Assembly: GCF_050947335.1 (NCBI RefSeq) | Contig: NC_134991.1 | Span: forward strand, 9,052,001-9,116,000 | Length of the DNA: 64,000 nt | Direction of reading: 5' to 3' | Source: Megachile rotundata | Taxonomy: Eukaryota > Arthropoda > Insecta > Hymenoptera > Megachilidae | Shown: in pieces, positions 24,191-36,659 of the stretch | Position numbering within the stretch: position 1 is the stretch's first letter | Layout of the letters: every line of letters begins with the position of its first letter | Made by a program: the position numbers and the translations under genes | The notes under the pieces: generated by a model | What the model saw: only the letters and a program-made list of their open reading frames with translations | Databases searched by the model: none | Told to the model about the DNA's origin: nothing

Positions 24191-25200
24191 AAATTAAGTT
24201 CTTAGGTTTTTAAAATTCTAAATTACCTAATTTCCAAATTTCCAAATTTCCAAATTCCCAAGCTTCCAAATTCCCAAGTTTCCAAATTTCTAAGCTTTCA
24301 AATTTTCAAACTTCCAAATTCTCAAGCTTCCAAATTCTCAAGTTTCCAAATTTTCAAATTTCCAAATTCCCAAGTTTCCAAATTTCCAAGATTCCAAATT
24401 TCCAAGCTTCCAAATTCCCATACTTCCAAATTTCCAAGCTTCCAAATTCCCATACTTCCAAATTTCCAAATTTCCAAATTCCTATGTTTCCAAATTCCCA
24501 AATTTCCAAATTCCCAAGTTTCCAAATTTCCAAGATTCCAAATTTCCAAGCTTCCAAATTCCCATACTTCCAAATTTCCAAGCTTCCAAATTCCCATACT
24601 TCCAAATTTCCAAATTTCCAAGCTTCCAAATTTCCAAATTTCCAAATTCCTATGTTTCCAAATTCCCAAATTTCCAAATTCCCAAGTTTCCAAATTTCCA
24701 AAATTCCAAATTTCCAAGCTTCCAAATTCCCATACTTCCAAATTTCCAAGCTTCCAAATTCCCACGTTTCCAAATTCCCAAATTTCCAAATTTCCAAATT
24801 TCCAAGCTTCCAAGCTTCCAAGCTTCCAAATTTCCAAATTTCCAAATGTCCAAATTTCTAAATTCTTCAATCTCTAAATTTCCAAATTCCTCAGCTCCCA
24901 GATTTCTAAATTTCCACATTCACAAATGCCTAAATTTCTAGACTTACGAACTTCTAAATTATTAAATTCTTAAGTTTCTAAATTTCTAAATTCCTATATA
25001 CCTAGATTTCTAAATTCCAAAGACCTCAATTCCCAAATCCCTAGTTTCTAGCTTCTCAAGAGTCCAAACTCCCAAATTCCCAAATCGAAAAGTTTCCAAC
25101 TCCTCAATTTCAATATTTCCAAACCCTCAAATTCGACAATAGTCATCTCCAAAACTCTCATCTACAAAAAAGTCTCACACAAAATCTCCCCAAATCCTCA
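24191..25200. repeat. TTCCAAATT minisatellite with 168-bp second-order unit
   Basis: The core (24228-24860) is built of 8-9 bp words (TTCCAAATT, TTCCAAGCT, TTCCCATAC). The block starting CCTATGTTTCCAAATTCC at 24481 recurs at 24649, a 168-bp higher-order duplication. The right part (24860-25200) is more decayed. Minus-strand frames of 160-180 codons (Trp-Lys-Phe-Gly repeats) are artefacts. Confidence 0.92.
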
Positions 25201-25619
25201 AATCCTCCACAATGAAAAAACTCCACAAACACAAAATAATATACCACATATTTTACAACCAGCATTATACCGAGTGTTCACTTCCCACACTTTGTAATCG
25301 AGAATTAAACCTATGCCATATTCAAGAAATAATTGTACAGCCACGCGACAGTCACCGAGAAATGTCGATTTCTTATAAATATCTCCATTAAAAAAACTAT
25401 CGTACATGCATAAAATTTACATTCATGTATTTATATTCATCATTTCACGCTTCGATGTGTCGCGTTCATTTTAATAATTACAAGATTTCTGTTCAAAGAA
25501 CAGCTACCGTAATTTGAAAAGATTTTTATCAGCGACAGAAATACTAGAGTACACAGTTTCGGTGGTATTTAAAATACATTATTTTTTTATTGAAATTTAT
25601 TATTCGACCGAATTACATT
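25201..25619. other. AT-rich unique DNA
   Basis: No repeat or gene is recognised. A minus frame (25198-25407) has no known domain. Confidence 0.4.
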
Positions 25620-25666
25620 CGTAGAGCGTCAGTGAGCTGTGACCAACGTGGCAGACAACGTGTTAA
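25620..25666. mobile_element. Single MITE terminus
   Basis: Reverse-complemented, the block ends TTAACACGTTGTCTGCCACG and continues into a GGTCACAGCTCACTGACG word, with TTAA at 25663-25666. A closely related end occurs at 45910-45945, and the word GTGAGCTGTGAC also sits in the MITE at 47936-48180. I cannot find the partner end, so this is probably a truncated copy. Confidence 0.5.
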
Positions 25667-26155
25667 ACTCGGTCATGCTTGTGTTATTCTGAGTTATTTG
25701 AGACCACCTACGTCGAGCAGTATTGATGCCTGATGAAAAACAGCTGAGAAATTTACGCTATCTTGGTCAATGAATTATAACCGTGTTTGGAAAGGTTTGA
25801 AATACGTGCTGATACGTCGCTGAATATTCTTAGAACTTAATTGATTTCATTTCATTTTAAAATGGTTATTTTATCTTTGAATTTAGATGTTAGTGAGAAC
25901 TGGTGACAGACTAATGAATATTCGAATAATAATTGTATTTGTATACAATGACAAGTTTATATTACTGTGAGCAGATGTTATACAAATTTGGTATATCTAT
26001 ATTCATTTAACGATTCATCTGTTACCGATCAAATGTGAATAACTCACGCATGTGACCCGTATTGGTTCGTATGTAAGAAACACGTGACGCAGAATAGACA
26101 TAACTAACTGATCATTCTTCAAAAATGTAATTTACGTTTTGTAAATGACAACGTA
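25667..26155. other. Unique DNA
   Basis: Mixed AT-rich sequence. AACTCACGCATGTGACCCG near 26040 loosely recalls the MITE subterminal words seen elsewhere, but I cannot delimit an element. Confidence 0.35.
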
Positions 26156-26450
26156 TACAATAACAGTAAATTTGAATAATCTGAGAGTAAGTGACAATAA
26201 ACTGAAATAATAATCTGAGAGCAAGTAAGAGTAAATTTAAATAATAACCTGAGAGTAAGTAACAAAAAATTGAAATAATAATCTGAGAATAAAGTACGAA
26301 TAAATTTAAATAATAATCTCAGAGTAAAGTAAGAGTAAATTTAAATAAAAACTGAGAGTAAGTAACAATAAATTTAAATAATAATCTGAGAGTAAAGTAA
26401 GAGTAAATTTAAATAATAATCTGAGAGTAAGTCAAACAAAATGAAATAAT
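26156..26450. repeat. ~35-bp tandem repeat (CTGAGAGTAAGT)
   Basis: CTGAGAGTAAGTAACAATAA followed by ATTTAAATAATAAT recurs about eight times with a 34-35 bp period and frequent substitutions. Confidence 0.88.
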
Positions 26451-28574
26451 GTCACAATAAATGACAATAAAATAAAGTAATAATTCAAGAAAGTAAATAA
26501 CAGTAAAATTAAATAATATAAGAGACAATAAATTCAGAAAAGTACGTAAAAAAAACAATCACTTAAAACGACAGAAAAATAGAATGACGAGAAAACCGTT
26601 TTCAAATATCCTTCAGTTCCCTCCGACAATTTCGCGCTGATAAAAAACCTGTGGATCGAGCAAGCGGTAACATCGAAATCGCGAGTCAGCGTTTCGAGGA
26701 AAATCTGTGAATTCTTGTCGACGATAGCGATTCAAACGACCGAGAAACGAACAGAGCTTTTTCCAGAAGACGTAGTCGAAGATCTAGCCTAGATTAGGAT
26801 CGCGCGTGTGAAAGGAACACATGACGCTCCGCACGATCTCTCTCGCTATATCACCAGCCGAGATTTTCGATACCGGCCACCTGTTACGTAAATACAAGCA
26901 CTCTCAAGAGGAGCCTCAAGATGCAGCCAATTGATTTACGTCGCAATGGGCCACGAGGACGAATCGTGGCCTTCCCTTTTACCTGGCAACCATTCAGCAA
27001 ATCAACGACAAAGACTTCCAACGTTGTTCTAGCACGTGCGCTGAATTACCAACGCATAATTCGATTCGTTCGCGTGATACCTTGCCTCCAAATTATTCCA
27101 CGAACGGGACTTTGCTTCCTTGAAAACTTACCTTGATTCGCCAAGAAAAATCTTCCTCCGAGGATTTCGATATTGCTCTTTTGCGGAGACGTGATTAATA
27201 ACGGATGCATCATTGATGAATGTGCGAGGGTGATTCATTGATATGTACACGTGCCAGGAAATGGTGTGATTATTCCGGGTACAAGATAGAATGTCTTTGT
27301 TTCGTACGAACGTACTTATCGATATCATGCTTTGGATGAACAATGGATCCAGTGGGAGTTGTTTATGGACATTGCTAACGAGGCATTGAAGACTCAGAAA
27401 AATTTCAACTTTTCGACTTTTAATTTCAAGACCTGGAGCAAAAGTTCAAGATTCAAGATTTGGAAATTTAAAAATTCGAATAACTCATTGAAAACTTATT
27501 AAACAAAAAAAATTTCTAATCTGTTCAAATTGCCAGCAGAAATTTCCCTGTCGAATCGCGATTCACCGCGCGAGTAGTCTGATTTGTCGGGCAGAAAAGA
27601 ACGATTTAAGGGGAAACAGGGAGGTGGTTTGAATTCGATAATAAAAGGCGGAATAGTGGAGCGTCGTTGAGGAGGTCGATCAAAGTCGTCGCGGTTGGAG
27701 TAGCGCATGAATCGCGAGTGCACGAGTCGCAAATGGATTTTCCTCTTTACGGATTGTTGTTGAGGGTGTACGATAACGGGGAGAGCCAGTGTTTCGTCCA
27801 TCGGTGTCGATTTGCATTCAGTCAGGAGGAGCCGTACGTTTGCTTTGCTAGCGTCAGGTAATCGGTAAACCGCCATCGAGTTTCTTATCGCGTGACAGCA
27901 CCGCATGGGGGCTTAAAGAACCCCCTTGGAAAGAAACACGAGAACGGGGCGCGTGCTTTCTTGCTCGATTTTACACGTGCACCCACGATCGGTTCGTGCT
28001 ACGACGTTACAACACGACTGAATGATCGTTTCTCATTTACATAGACGCGAATATAAAGCCAACTTTCGTGGCATTACTACACCTGGAACTTGTCTTCTAC
28101 CATCCACCATTCGTAATCCTCTTGTTGCACTTTCGGACCCGTTTAACGCGTGCTTTTACAAAATGATGCTGCAATTTTTCTTTTTATTCCTTCTGAAATG
28201 TTCGGCCGTAAACCACGAAATACTCGCATAAATATTTCAGACCTTTCAAATTTCTGAACCCGTTCTATCTACAACGCCGTATCACATACCCATAAGTCTT
28301 TCGCGCTTGATTTGTGATATATTAAATAAATTTACTTGGAAATAAATACTAAATCCAAATATTTTAGGATGTTAGTTCGAATTCACTGTGTTTGATAAAA
28401 ATATTTGGAACAACACTTTCATGGTATGAAGTGTATAATAGATAGAAAAAAAACAATTCGAAAACAGTTTGATTTAATGACAAAATCGAGGACACCTAAT
28501 AGGAACACGCAATGTTTTTACTATATTATATGGGAACATCCAGTATAATCAAAAGATCCTGACATGATACTTAA
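26451..28574. other. Unique CpG-rich DNA downstream of the plexin exon, probable intron
   Basis: 26590-27350 and 27530-28030 are balanced and CpG-rich; 28200-28570 is AT-rich. A 135-codon minus frame (27499-27906) lies on the plexin strand but has no plexin, sema, PSI or IPT character and no convincing splice borders. I therefore read the block as part of the first long plexin intron. Confidence 0.5.
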
Positions 28575-28676
28575 TCATTCTGAAATAGTCCTTTTTCCAG
28601 ACAGTAAGTAAACCTTGCTCGCGTAGAAGGTACGCGATGATATCGAGACCGCAACTGAAGAAAAAGGAAAGTAACG

Positions 28677-28682
28677 ACTCAC
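28677..28682 (-). promoter_or_regulatory. 5' splice site of the plexin exon
   Basis: The exon ends CTCAACG and the intron starts GTGAGT on the minus strand, a strong consensus donor. Family knowledge places the sema domain beyond this point, so the exon must continue by splicing. The alternative, reading through to the stop at 28575, would truncate the sema domain. Confidence 0.85.
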
Positions 28683-29961
28683 CGTTGAGATGCACGGATG
28701 ACTGGGAGACACGTACTCCAATCCCCTGTGTCCCTCACCGCTGAAGCACTTCTGTATATTGGTCATGAACTTCCTTCTGATAGCCTTCAACGAGTAAACA
28801 CATAGCGCGGAATGTTCCACGGGTACGTCGCTGTTGGTGCCGTTGCTCTCGGCAAATACGGCGAACAGCACATCGTCCTGCGCTGTGATGCCCAAATCAC
28901 CGGCGAGCACCGAGCCAGCTTTGCCCACGTACGCGGCCTGCACCAGGTTGTAATATATCCCGTCGTTGGTGCAGTTGATCGGTATCTCGGTGTACGAGTA
29001 GTAATGCTGGTCGTCGTGGCAGACCCGCACCAGCTTCGATATGTATATCGCCGTCTCGGTGTTCTTCATCTGCGTGGTCATGAAGTAGCTGAAACCCCCG
29101 CTGCTAAAACCGTACACGTAATTGATGGGGTATCGCTCGCGAGCCAGCGAGTTTATGTACATCCTGGTGCCGGTGGTGACAGCGGCTTCCGCGATGTTCA
29201 GCATCCTGTCCTTGTCGAGGGAGCGGGAGCTCACCGCGGGCACCTCCGATCTGTACGGCGAGTTCCCGGTAAAAGTCACGCCCACGTACATCACCTGGGA
29301 CACCGGTGGATTCGGTGGTCCCGGTGCTATGAAGGCTACCGTCGAAGCGGTCGCGTTGTTCGCCACAACCGCCTCCTTCACCTCTTGCACCACCTCCGAG
29401 ATGTTGTGCAGATTTCGAACCCTGCACGTGCCCTGCGACAGGCTACCGCACGAGATCAACCTGGTGGTCGTGTAATCGATCACCAGGGCCTTGTTCACGT
29501 TGTCCACCAGCTTCGTCGACATTTCTCGGGGACAGTCGATCATCGAGCAAGCTGTCGAGTCGCCCTTCGGACCGGTCACTTCTTTCACCACCAGTTGCAA
29601 GTCTGGGGATAATTGGTACAGCCGGTTCACCGCGCCCACGTACACGCGGCCCGTGTTCTTGTCCACGACCAAATGGTTCATGCGTTTCACCTCGGGGTCG
29701 TGGAACTTTTGTACTATGTCCGCCGAGGTTGAACGAACCGGCAAACGCGGAGACATCAGCACCAGGATCAACAGGACCAGACGGAGTTGCTGCTGATGAG
29801 ACAACAGCGAGCCCATCCTCGTTGATGACTCGGTCACCGGGAAGACTAGCATCTTACTATTCTACTGCCTAACGCTAACAGGGACACAACCTGCCGACAC
29901 TTTCTATAACGCTGCGCCCGGGGATCCTCGGAGAGGCGGCTTCCTCGAGCTTCGTCCAGAC
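28683..29961 (-). CDS. PlexA: Plexin A, first coding exon (5' leader, signal peptide, N-terminal sema domain)
   Basis: Single-pass semaphorin receptor that acts in axon guidance; only its extracellular N-terminus is encoded here. Reading minus, the exon follows a pyrimidine-rich acceptor ending GTTTAG (29962-29967). An in-frame TAG lies 12 nt before the first ATG (29852). A second ATG at 29816 gives a better signal peptide (hydrophobic LRLVLLILVL at residues 23-32), so either start is possible. The sema domain begins near residue 50 and shows the plexin phrases VYVGAVNRLYQLS (70-82), DNVNKAL (117-123), SCGSLSQGTC (134-143) and GNSPYRSE (196-203). Cysteines are at 102, 107, 135, 143, 278, 294, 351, 369 and 387; N-glycosylation sequons at N150, N166, N293 and N337. 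The exon ends after residue 390, phase 0, at GTGAGT (28677-28682). In the intron the frame runs 35 codons further to a stop at 28575. PlexA fits better than PlexB. The remaining sema, PSI, IPT, transmembrane and GAP parts lie outside the window. Confidence 0.9.
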
Positions 29962-29985
29962 CTAAACAGAAAAGTCCAAATAAAT
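29962..29985 (-). promoter_or_regulatory. 3' splice site before the plexin start exon
   Basis: The minus strand reads GGACTTTTCTGTTTAG before the exon, a pyrimidine-rich tract ending in AG. It implies at least one upstream untranslated exon beyond 29985, which I could not locate. Confidence 0.6.
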
Positions 29986-31140
29986 ATTATTATATGTTAC
30001 GTTATTATTGTATGTTACGTTCATTAATAGGACAGTTATATTCTAGTCAAGGATTGGTATTGCAAACACTTTATGAAGACGTGACAGTGCATAGTAATGT
30101 AACAATCACATGTTAAATCACATGAAGAAAGCACTCTTTCTTTATCATCAATTTCTAAAACATTGTACATTTATATTGTACCACCGACATAGAATGCAAT
30201 TTACGCGAAATAAAGCTTAAAAGCCTTCGTTCCTGAAGGTCGGTATCAGAAGCAAGAACAACATGACGAATGAATCGAACGACTGGAATATTAGTAGCGA
30301 AATCTCAAAGAAATTGTACATATCTGTTATAAAGATCATTTAAATTCTCCGTCTTCTGTTTTCAAGTGGTCAATTTAAATTTGATTACCGGTTAAACGCA
30401 TGCTCTTGTTCGAAGAGTATGAAGACGTCTACCACAAAGACCGGTCTTAAATCAAGCGGTCTAGTATTTTCGCGAAGGTAGTCGATGTTTAGCGTGACTA
30501 TACGGCCGTTTTACATTAATTGCGAGTTAGCACTCAACCAACGACACTCGAGACACGAACCACCTTCTACCGCGGAATAATTGCTACGATTATCTCTTCA
30601 AACTCGAGGGGATTCGGGCGATCGCACGCGAAGACACTGTGTCGTTGAATTCGGAGTGCCTCAGACATCAGCAATGTCAAGATAATTCTTATCTTTCAGA
30701 ATCCTCCAACCACCAAATTGTTTCTCCGCATTCTCCTTAAAGAAGAAATGCTTTTAATCGATGTTACTAGTTACTCCTATCAGAATGGGATCTGAGGTCA
30801 GCAAATTCTTTGATGATGTGTGGGTTCATGTTTTATAGTGTTTTGGTCGATTGTGTAATATGTATTGTAATTTCATTGTGTTAGATGTAGATGTATACTG
30901 CGTGTATGGATTTTGCGTAATTCTATATTTACATGTATGTTGTGTGATCATGTACTACGTATACGCATGTATAGGGTATAATCATATAATCATATATGTA
31001 GAGTATAATCATATATAAATCATATATGTACAGTAGGACAATTAGAGTGATATTTTGTATACAATTTTTAGTGCCTAATTTCATCAAATTCCACTTGATT
31101 CTACATATAATAAAAGATCCAATACTGACAAAATATTAGT
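29986..31140. other. Unique DNA upstream of plexin start exon (intron or promoter-proximal)
   Basis: 30000-30700 is mixed unique sequence. 30820-31050 is TG- and TAT-rich, with ATCATATATGTA words repeated at 30985-31030. No gene is recognised. Confidence 0.4.
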
Positions 31141-32884
31141 TATAAATGATAACCCGTTTCTTATTTTTTAAAAACCTTGGTTTTGTAAGAAAAAGCGTAA
31201 GAATAACTGGCGAACACTTAACGGGAACGCGTACAAAAAGCAAGCTCCGTTGTCTGAAGGGACATTATCCGTGATAATTGAACGCGATCGAAAAGGTTTG
31301 AAAGTTCACGTGGGACTTCCTAAAAGTCAGTGAACGGGAAAGAAAAGCGTGCAAGTGAGAACACGAGGGCAACACGGCGAGGAGAAGAACCGAAGGGGAG
31401 GTTCTCTGACAATTTATCGACTAGGGAAACCAGGTGCCTTTGACTGGAACCCCAACGCATGCTCCTCTTAACGAAATGAAACGCCTGACTTTACGCGGAA
31501 AGACGTGAGAAAAAATGCGAAAGGGACAAGAAAGGTGGTCAGACGTCTTCCTTGTCACAAATTGGAGGGTGACGTTCAATAGAAACAAAAACTTTCCCTA
31601 TTTTCCTCGATACCCGTCTGGCAAACCCCGTCGACCCTATGTTACTGGTCGATTCCAATTTATGGATACAATTATGGGAAAAAGGAAAAGTACAACTGCG
31701 AGTCTTTTCAAGTTCATTCCGGTATATGTCCTTTTTGTGTAACGTGGAAAGTACATTAATATTTCAGAATATGGGACCGATATGGGAGCTTGAGACACCA
31801 TAAAAACTGGTGTATCGCAAATTTAATTTATATGTATTTGCAAAATGAAATGCATATGAAGTTGTAATAGATAATGAAAAATAATCATAGATTCTTTTGA
31901 GAAATAAAGTAAATCGCGTAATGTCATTCAATCAAACTTGTTCGATACTAATGCAGCAAAATCACGCCACGTAAATATTATATTTATATAAATATAAATA
32001 TAAATGAGACTTCTAAATATGTAAACCGATTCAGAACTATTTCTTTTTATGAAATATTAGTCAATTAAAATTTAAACGAGAAAAACGAGATTTCTAAAGA
32101 TATGTTCATAAAAAAGGCAATATGCTTAGCGTTTAAAACGCTGTCATAAATAGCGGGAAATTTAAAAGTAACATATGTGATTAACTCCAAATTAGCGTAA
32201 ATAAAAATGCAAAGTTTTCTGTACCATCAACATTTAATAATCTAAAGAAAACTAATTTGTATGTAAATTAATAATTACATGAATGTATTTCGAATTCCCA
32301 AATTTAAATACAATTTTCTTCTATTTATAATTTAATTTGGAAATGATTAAAAGATTACACTCCCTAAAAGAGTCAGTCCATTGCCACTAGCGATGACTAT
32401 AATCATTCGTCACCGAGTGACTCGACTGTTCCTGGTTTAAATATAGTTGCCTTATATGTATGTTAATCGATATCATATTCGTCGAACACGCACCGAGTCC
32501 ACTTATCGTTCTTTGTAAGGATAGTGATATCCGGTTTATGAAATTGGGTTAATCGTAATTCGTCACTCATCAATCAATGACGCATTTATTCGTGAACTTC
32601 GTATCAAAGTGTTCACACGAAGTACACTGGCACATATATTCTGCTTTTCCAGGAAAAATCGCAATGCAGGAGGCACTATCGGGTAATTGAGTGTGGATGT
32701 CGATACTTTCGATGTGGATTACTCATAAGTGTAAGAAACAAGTTTTCAGATATTCTGAAGAATATCGAAATTTTTTAAATTGTGAAATCGTCAGATAGCT
32801 GACAATCTTTAAATTGTAAATGTGGAAATTTTCTGATGAAGGTTTGAACTTTCAGATGTCCACATATCTGCATTTCTCAAATTA
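31141..32884. other. Unique DNA, no gene recognised
   Basis: 31190-31740 is purine-rich and CpG-containing. 31740-32340 is AT-rich, and 32340-32760 is mixed. A 75-codon + frame (31515-31742) has no recognised domain. Confidence 0.4.
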
Positions 32885-33560
32885 TCAAATTTATAGGTGT
32901 CCACATATCCAAATAGTAAGATTCCACAAATTCTAAAATTCACAAATTCCAAAATTCTCAAATTCTCAAATTCTCAAATTCTCAAATTCGCAAATTCCAA
33001 AATTCTCAAATTCCCAAATTTTCAAATTCCCAAATTCCCAAATTCCCAAATTCTCAAATTCTTAAATTCCAAAATCCTCAAATTCCAAAATTCTCAAATG
33101 CCAAAACTCTCAAATTCCAAAACTCTCAAATGCCAAAACTCTCAAATTCCAAAATTCTCAAATGCCAAAACTCTCAAATGCCAAACTCTCAAATTCCAAA
33201 ACTCAAATTCCAAAATTCTCAAATGCCAAAACTCTCAAATGCCAAAACTCTCAAATTCCAAAATTCTCAAATGCCAAAACTCTCAAATTCCAAAACTCAA
33301 ATTCCAAAATTCTCAAATTCCAAAACTCTCAAATTCCAAAACTCTCAAATTCCAAAATTCTCAAATTCCAAAATTCTCAAATTCCAAAACTCTCAAATTC
33401 CAAAATCCTCAAATTCCAAAATTCTCAAATCCTCCAATTCTCAAATTCCCAAATTCCCAAATTCCCAAATCCCCAAATCCCCAAATTTCCAAACGTCCAC
33501 ATCTCAAAATCCCTACACCCCCAAATTACCCAAACTCCCAAAAATTCCATAATCCCCATC
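32885..33560. repeat. 14-bp minisatellite CTCAAATTCCAAAA
   Basis: About 680 bp of CTCAAATTCCAAAA and CTCAAATGCCAAAA units, most regular at 33080-33430. The + strand is almost G-free. All three + frames are open for 140-250 codons of Ser/Gln/Lys/Phe/Leu/Asn repeats, which is an artefact of composition. Confidence 0.93.
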
Positions 33561-34079
33561 AACATGTTAAATGTTCAAATGCACTAACAATAAATTTCCT
33601 GTCGACACAGCAACGTCAATATTTCACGATTAACGCCAAATACGGTAAAAACCGATAATGAACAGAATAGTTTTACGTTCTCTATTTATCGAGTTCGCGG
33701 TATCGGTTTGCCAACAGATCCCATGTTCCCAGCTGGTTCACCGAAAACGAAAGCAATGCGAACGCTTCTCGTTCTTCCAAAGAAGCACGCAACACGATCG
33801 GGAAGAAACGTGGAAAGAGTATCGCTGCTAGTAGACAAGCAGATAAGTATCAAGATATCCGGAGGAACGCGTGATTTCACGTAGAAGGAAAATCACGTCT
33901 GGTGGCGGCGTGGCAGGTATGCGTGCAGTCAGCACGATACACAAAAGGGGAACACAGAGCTGTACACGTGCGTACAGTCGATAGCAAATCAGGCTTCCTT
34001 ACGGAACATGTACGAACCAAAACGTGGAGGAAGCCTTCTGAGAGTGCTTTTTCAAGAATTCTTGAAAACCTAGGAACAA
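33561..34079. other. Unique CpG-rich spacer containing motif B copies
   Basis: Balanced sequence between two minisatellite fields of opposite orientation. It holds the inverted motif B copy (33961-34000) and a weak + strand relative, ATTTCCTGTCGAC, near 33594. No gene is recognised. Confidence 0.5.
33961..34000 (-). repeat. Motif B copy 2, inverted
   Basis: Reverse-complemented, the core reads GATTTGCTATCGACTGTACG. By eye 31 of 40 bases match the copy at 61855-61894. The degenerate field at 34080-34640 lies on its 5' side in this orientation, the same arrangement as the + strand copies. Confidence 0.7.
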
Positions 34080-34645
34080 ATTTGTAAATTTGTCAAGTTT
34101 AAATTTGTAGAATTTAATAATTTTAGCAATTATAAGAATTTCAAGATGTGAGAATGTAGAAATTCAGGGATTCGACGATTTAGAAATTTAAGAATCTGTA
34201 GAATAAATCCAGGGATAATGGGATTCATGGGCCTAGGTATTTAGGTATCTTGGAATCTAAGGAAGAGATTTAGGGATTTAGGGATCTAGAGATATGAAGG
34301 TCTGGAAATTTCAGAGTCTTCATATTTTGAGGATCCTCGGGATTTGACGACGTAGGTATTCTAAGATTTGAGGACATAGAGATGTCGAGACATTGAGACA
34401 CGGAAATTTAGAGATTTCGGGATCTAAGGATGTGGGGATTAAAGGATATGAAAATTAAGGTTTATGGAAATCTGTGGACAAATCAAGGTTATTCCTAGGA
34501 TATAAGAATTTAGGGAATCAAGGAAAATTGAAAGCTTGAAAATGTCAAGGTTGGAAAATGTAATAATATCAAGATTTGAAAACTTGAAAATATAAAATTC
34601 AATAACATAAGAATTTGGAAAATTCAAAAACTTTACTATCAACAT
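34080..34645. repeat. Highly degenerate AAATTTAGGGATTT field, inverse orientation
   Basis: About 560 bp of words such as GATTTAGGGATTTAGGGATC and GAATTTAGAGATTTCGGGAT, with G on the + strand and little C. Units are too decayed to give a firm period. Confidence 0.7.
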
Positions 34646-36659
34646 GTTTTCGAAGAACACAAAAGATTGTAGATACGAGAACCGTGAAATTTCCATAGAC
34701 GACACCGAAAGGAAGCGTACATTGCAGCCTTGTGTAGCAGAGATCAAAAGGAAAGATGGTTCTCGGTGTAGTATGGCCGTCGGTATCTGATGGCCGTTCG
34801 CGTGCCTTTCTCCGTGAATTCCCATTGTCCTACCGTGGCGACTCACGCACCTCGATGTAGGTTAAAACCGTAATTAACCACCGTCTTAATTGCCGACAGT
34901 TTACACCGGCGTATTACCGATCTAACCGAGACGTCGTGACAGAAGGACGCTGCCGCTATATCCACCGCAACCTTACGGATCCCCTAAGTCTGGGAAAATC
35001 AAACAACCGTGAAACGACGCTTTAATTAGCGTGTTTACCGCAAAACCAACCAAACACCGGACAGAAAAGTTTCTCGGATTAATCTTAGAAACTCCGACCG
35101 CGGACAGACGCGGAAAGATGAAGGATTGCGGGTACTATTTTATAGCGTTTCGAATTAGGGGAAAACTTTTTATTAGAGATCAGACTTCAGATTGTTTTAA
35201 TGGTAGTTTATGAAATTATTTGGGATTCTGATGGAATTGTAGATTCAAATTAGAAATGAAGGGAAATTTGGGAAATAATTTGAATAATTAGAGTTTGAGG
35301 TTCTGTAACTCTAAGGTTATAGGTTTGGTTTGGGTGGTTCAAAGGTTAAGGTTTGGGAGGTTCAACGATTTGCGATTGGAACATTTAGGAACATTTAGTA
35401 TCCCTAGACTTAATTCCTAAATTCTTCATATTCCCAGACTCCTATAATATAACCAAGAACATATGAATCCGACTTAGACTCTGATAATTAGGATTATATC
35501 TATGAATCTCTAGTTTTCCTATAATATTTCCAGGATTCTCATATCACACTTAATTCAGCTTTGCCTAAATCACAAAAATCCCTCAAATAAACTTCTAAAA
35601 TACCTTCATAAAATAAAAACTGAATCTTCCAAATGTTCCCTACTGTGAATGTACTTCCAGAAATAAAGCGATAAAATCTTCCGATTATAATTACCGTGTC
35701 CGATAAACAGTAGAAATCTTTGTTCCGTTTCAGTGTATCGATCTTCCGCGAACGAGAAAAGTTTGGGTAATTAATCCAACGCGCTGTCCAGGAAGAAGGG
35801 AATCGGGAAGAGGTCGAATCGACACGCAAACGATACGGTCGATCCGTACAGCAAGTAATTTCTGCATCGTGTGCACCGAAAGCCTGCGGCAGAAATGGCT
35901 GCGCGTTAATTTTAATTACAAAGTGCGCGCTTTAATATGCACATTTATTTTAATGGAAAACCGGCGGGGTTTCCGTGCGATGCACTCGATAGCACACACT
36001 AACTTCGCCCCTGCCCATATTTCATCATTTCCAGGGAAACACAGGGGCTTTTACTTTTATTTACTTCGCTTGTTTTACATTCGCTTTAGCCGTCCTTTTG
36101 TCTGCGGCACAAAACGCTCGGCTAGGAAATATCGGTGACCTACTGCACCTACAAACGGAACGTGTTCCGAACATTTCAAGATGCTTCGTGTATTGTTGAA
36201 GTTTCGTATTGTCGAGGACAATGTGAAGTCCGTGATGTATCGGGAAGCACTTGGAAATTCCAATAAATTTATGGTTAGCACGGATCGACCTCTTTTCAAG
36301 ATAAGTGCCGTTCGCTTCTGGTAACTTGGCAGATGCATGCTGTGCGGAGTGCAGGGGCTTACCGGACAACTCACTGGACGCGTATAGGGGTTAATTCGAA
36401 TTCTATTTCTCTTGGATGGATTTGAAATATAAAGTATAATTGTGAAGTTTGTCTCGAAGTTCGTGATTCGAAAATTTTATATCACACTTTTTAATTCAAT
36501 TTAAGACTACATTTATATATTTTTAAATTTCTCAATTTTTAAATTTCGAACGCAGACATTTATAAATCACACAATTCACGAGGGTAAAATTTCTAAACCT
36601 TCAGATTTAAAAATTGTTGGATTAGTTGCCAAATTTGTGAAAACCCAGATTTCTAAGCT
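34646..36659. other. 2 kb unique DNA, no gene recognised
   Basis: 34680-35120 and 35680-36390 are balanced and CpG-containing; 35200-35620 and 36400-36600 are AT-rich. Overlapping minus frames at 36061-36374 (about 100 codons in two frames) match no known family. Confidence 0.4.

Noticed and set aside
24322..24870. 182-codon Trp-Lys-Phe-Gly repeat frame on the minus strand
   Set aside because: Produced by the TTCCAAATT field and its 168-bp block, which is divisible by three. Not a gene.
27499..27906. 135-codon minus frame near the plexin exon as a possible second plexin exon
   Set aside because: The translation lacks sema or PSI cysteine patterns, the frame has no convincing acceptor or donor, and the residues expected next in the sema domain are absent.
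28812..29612. 266-codon open frame on the + strand opposite the plexin exon
   Set aside because: It mirrors the GC-rich codon pattern of the plexin sense strand; the translation has no domain, and the minus frame has clear sema motifs, a signal peptide and splice sites.
32897..33658. 253-codon Ser/Lys/Phe/Asn/Gln-rich + frame
   Set aside because: All three + frames are open in the 14-bp array because the strand lacks G; the C-terminal tail in unique DNA has no recognisable domain.
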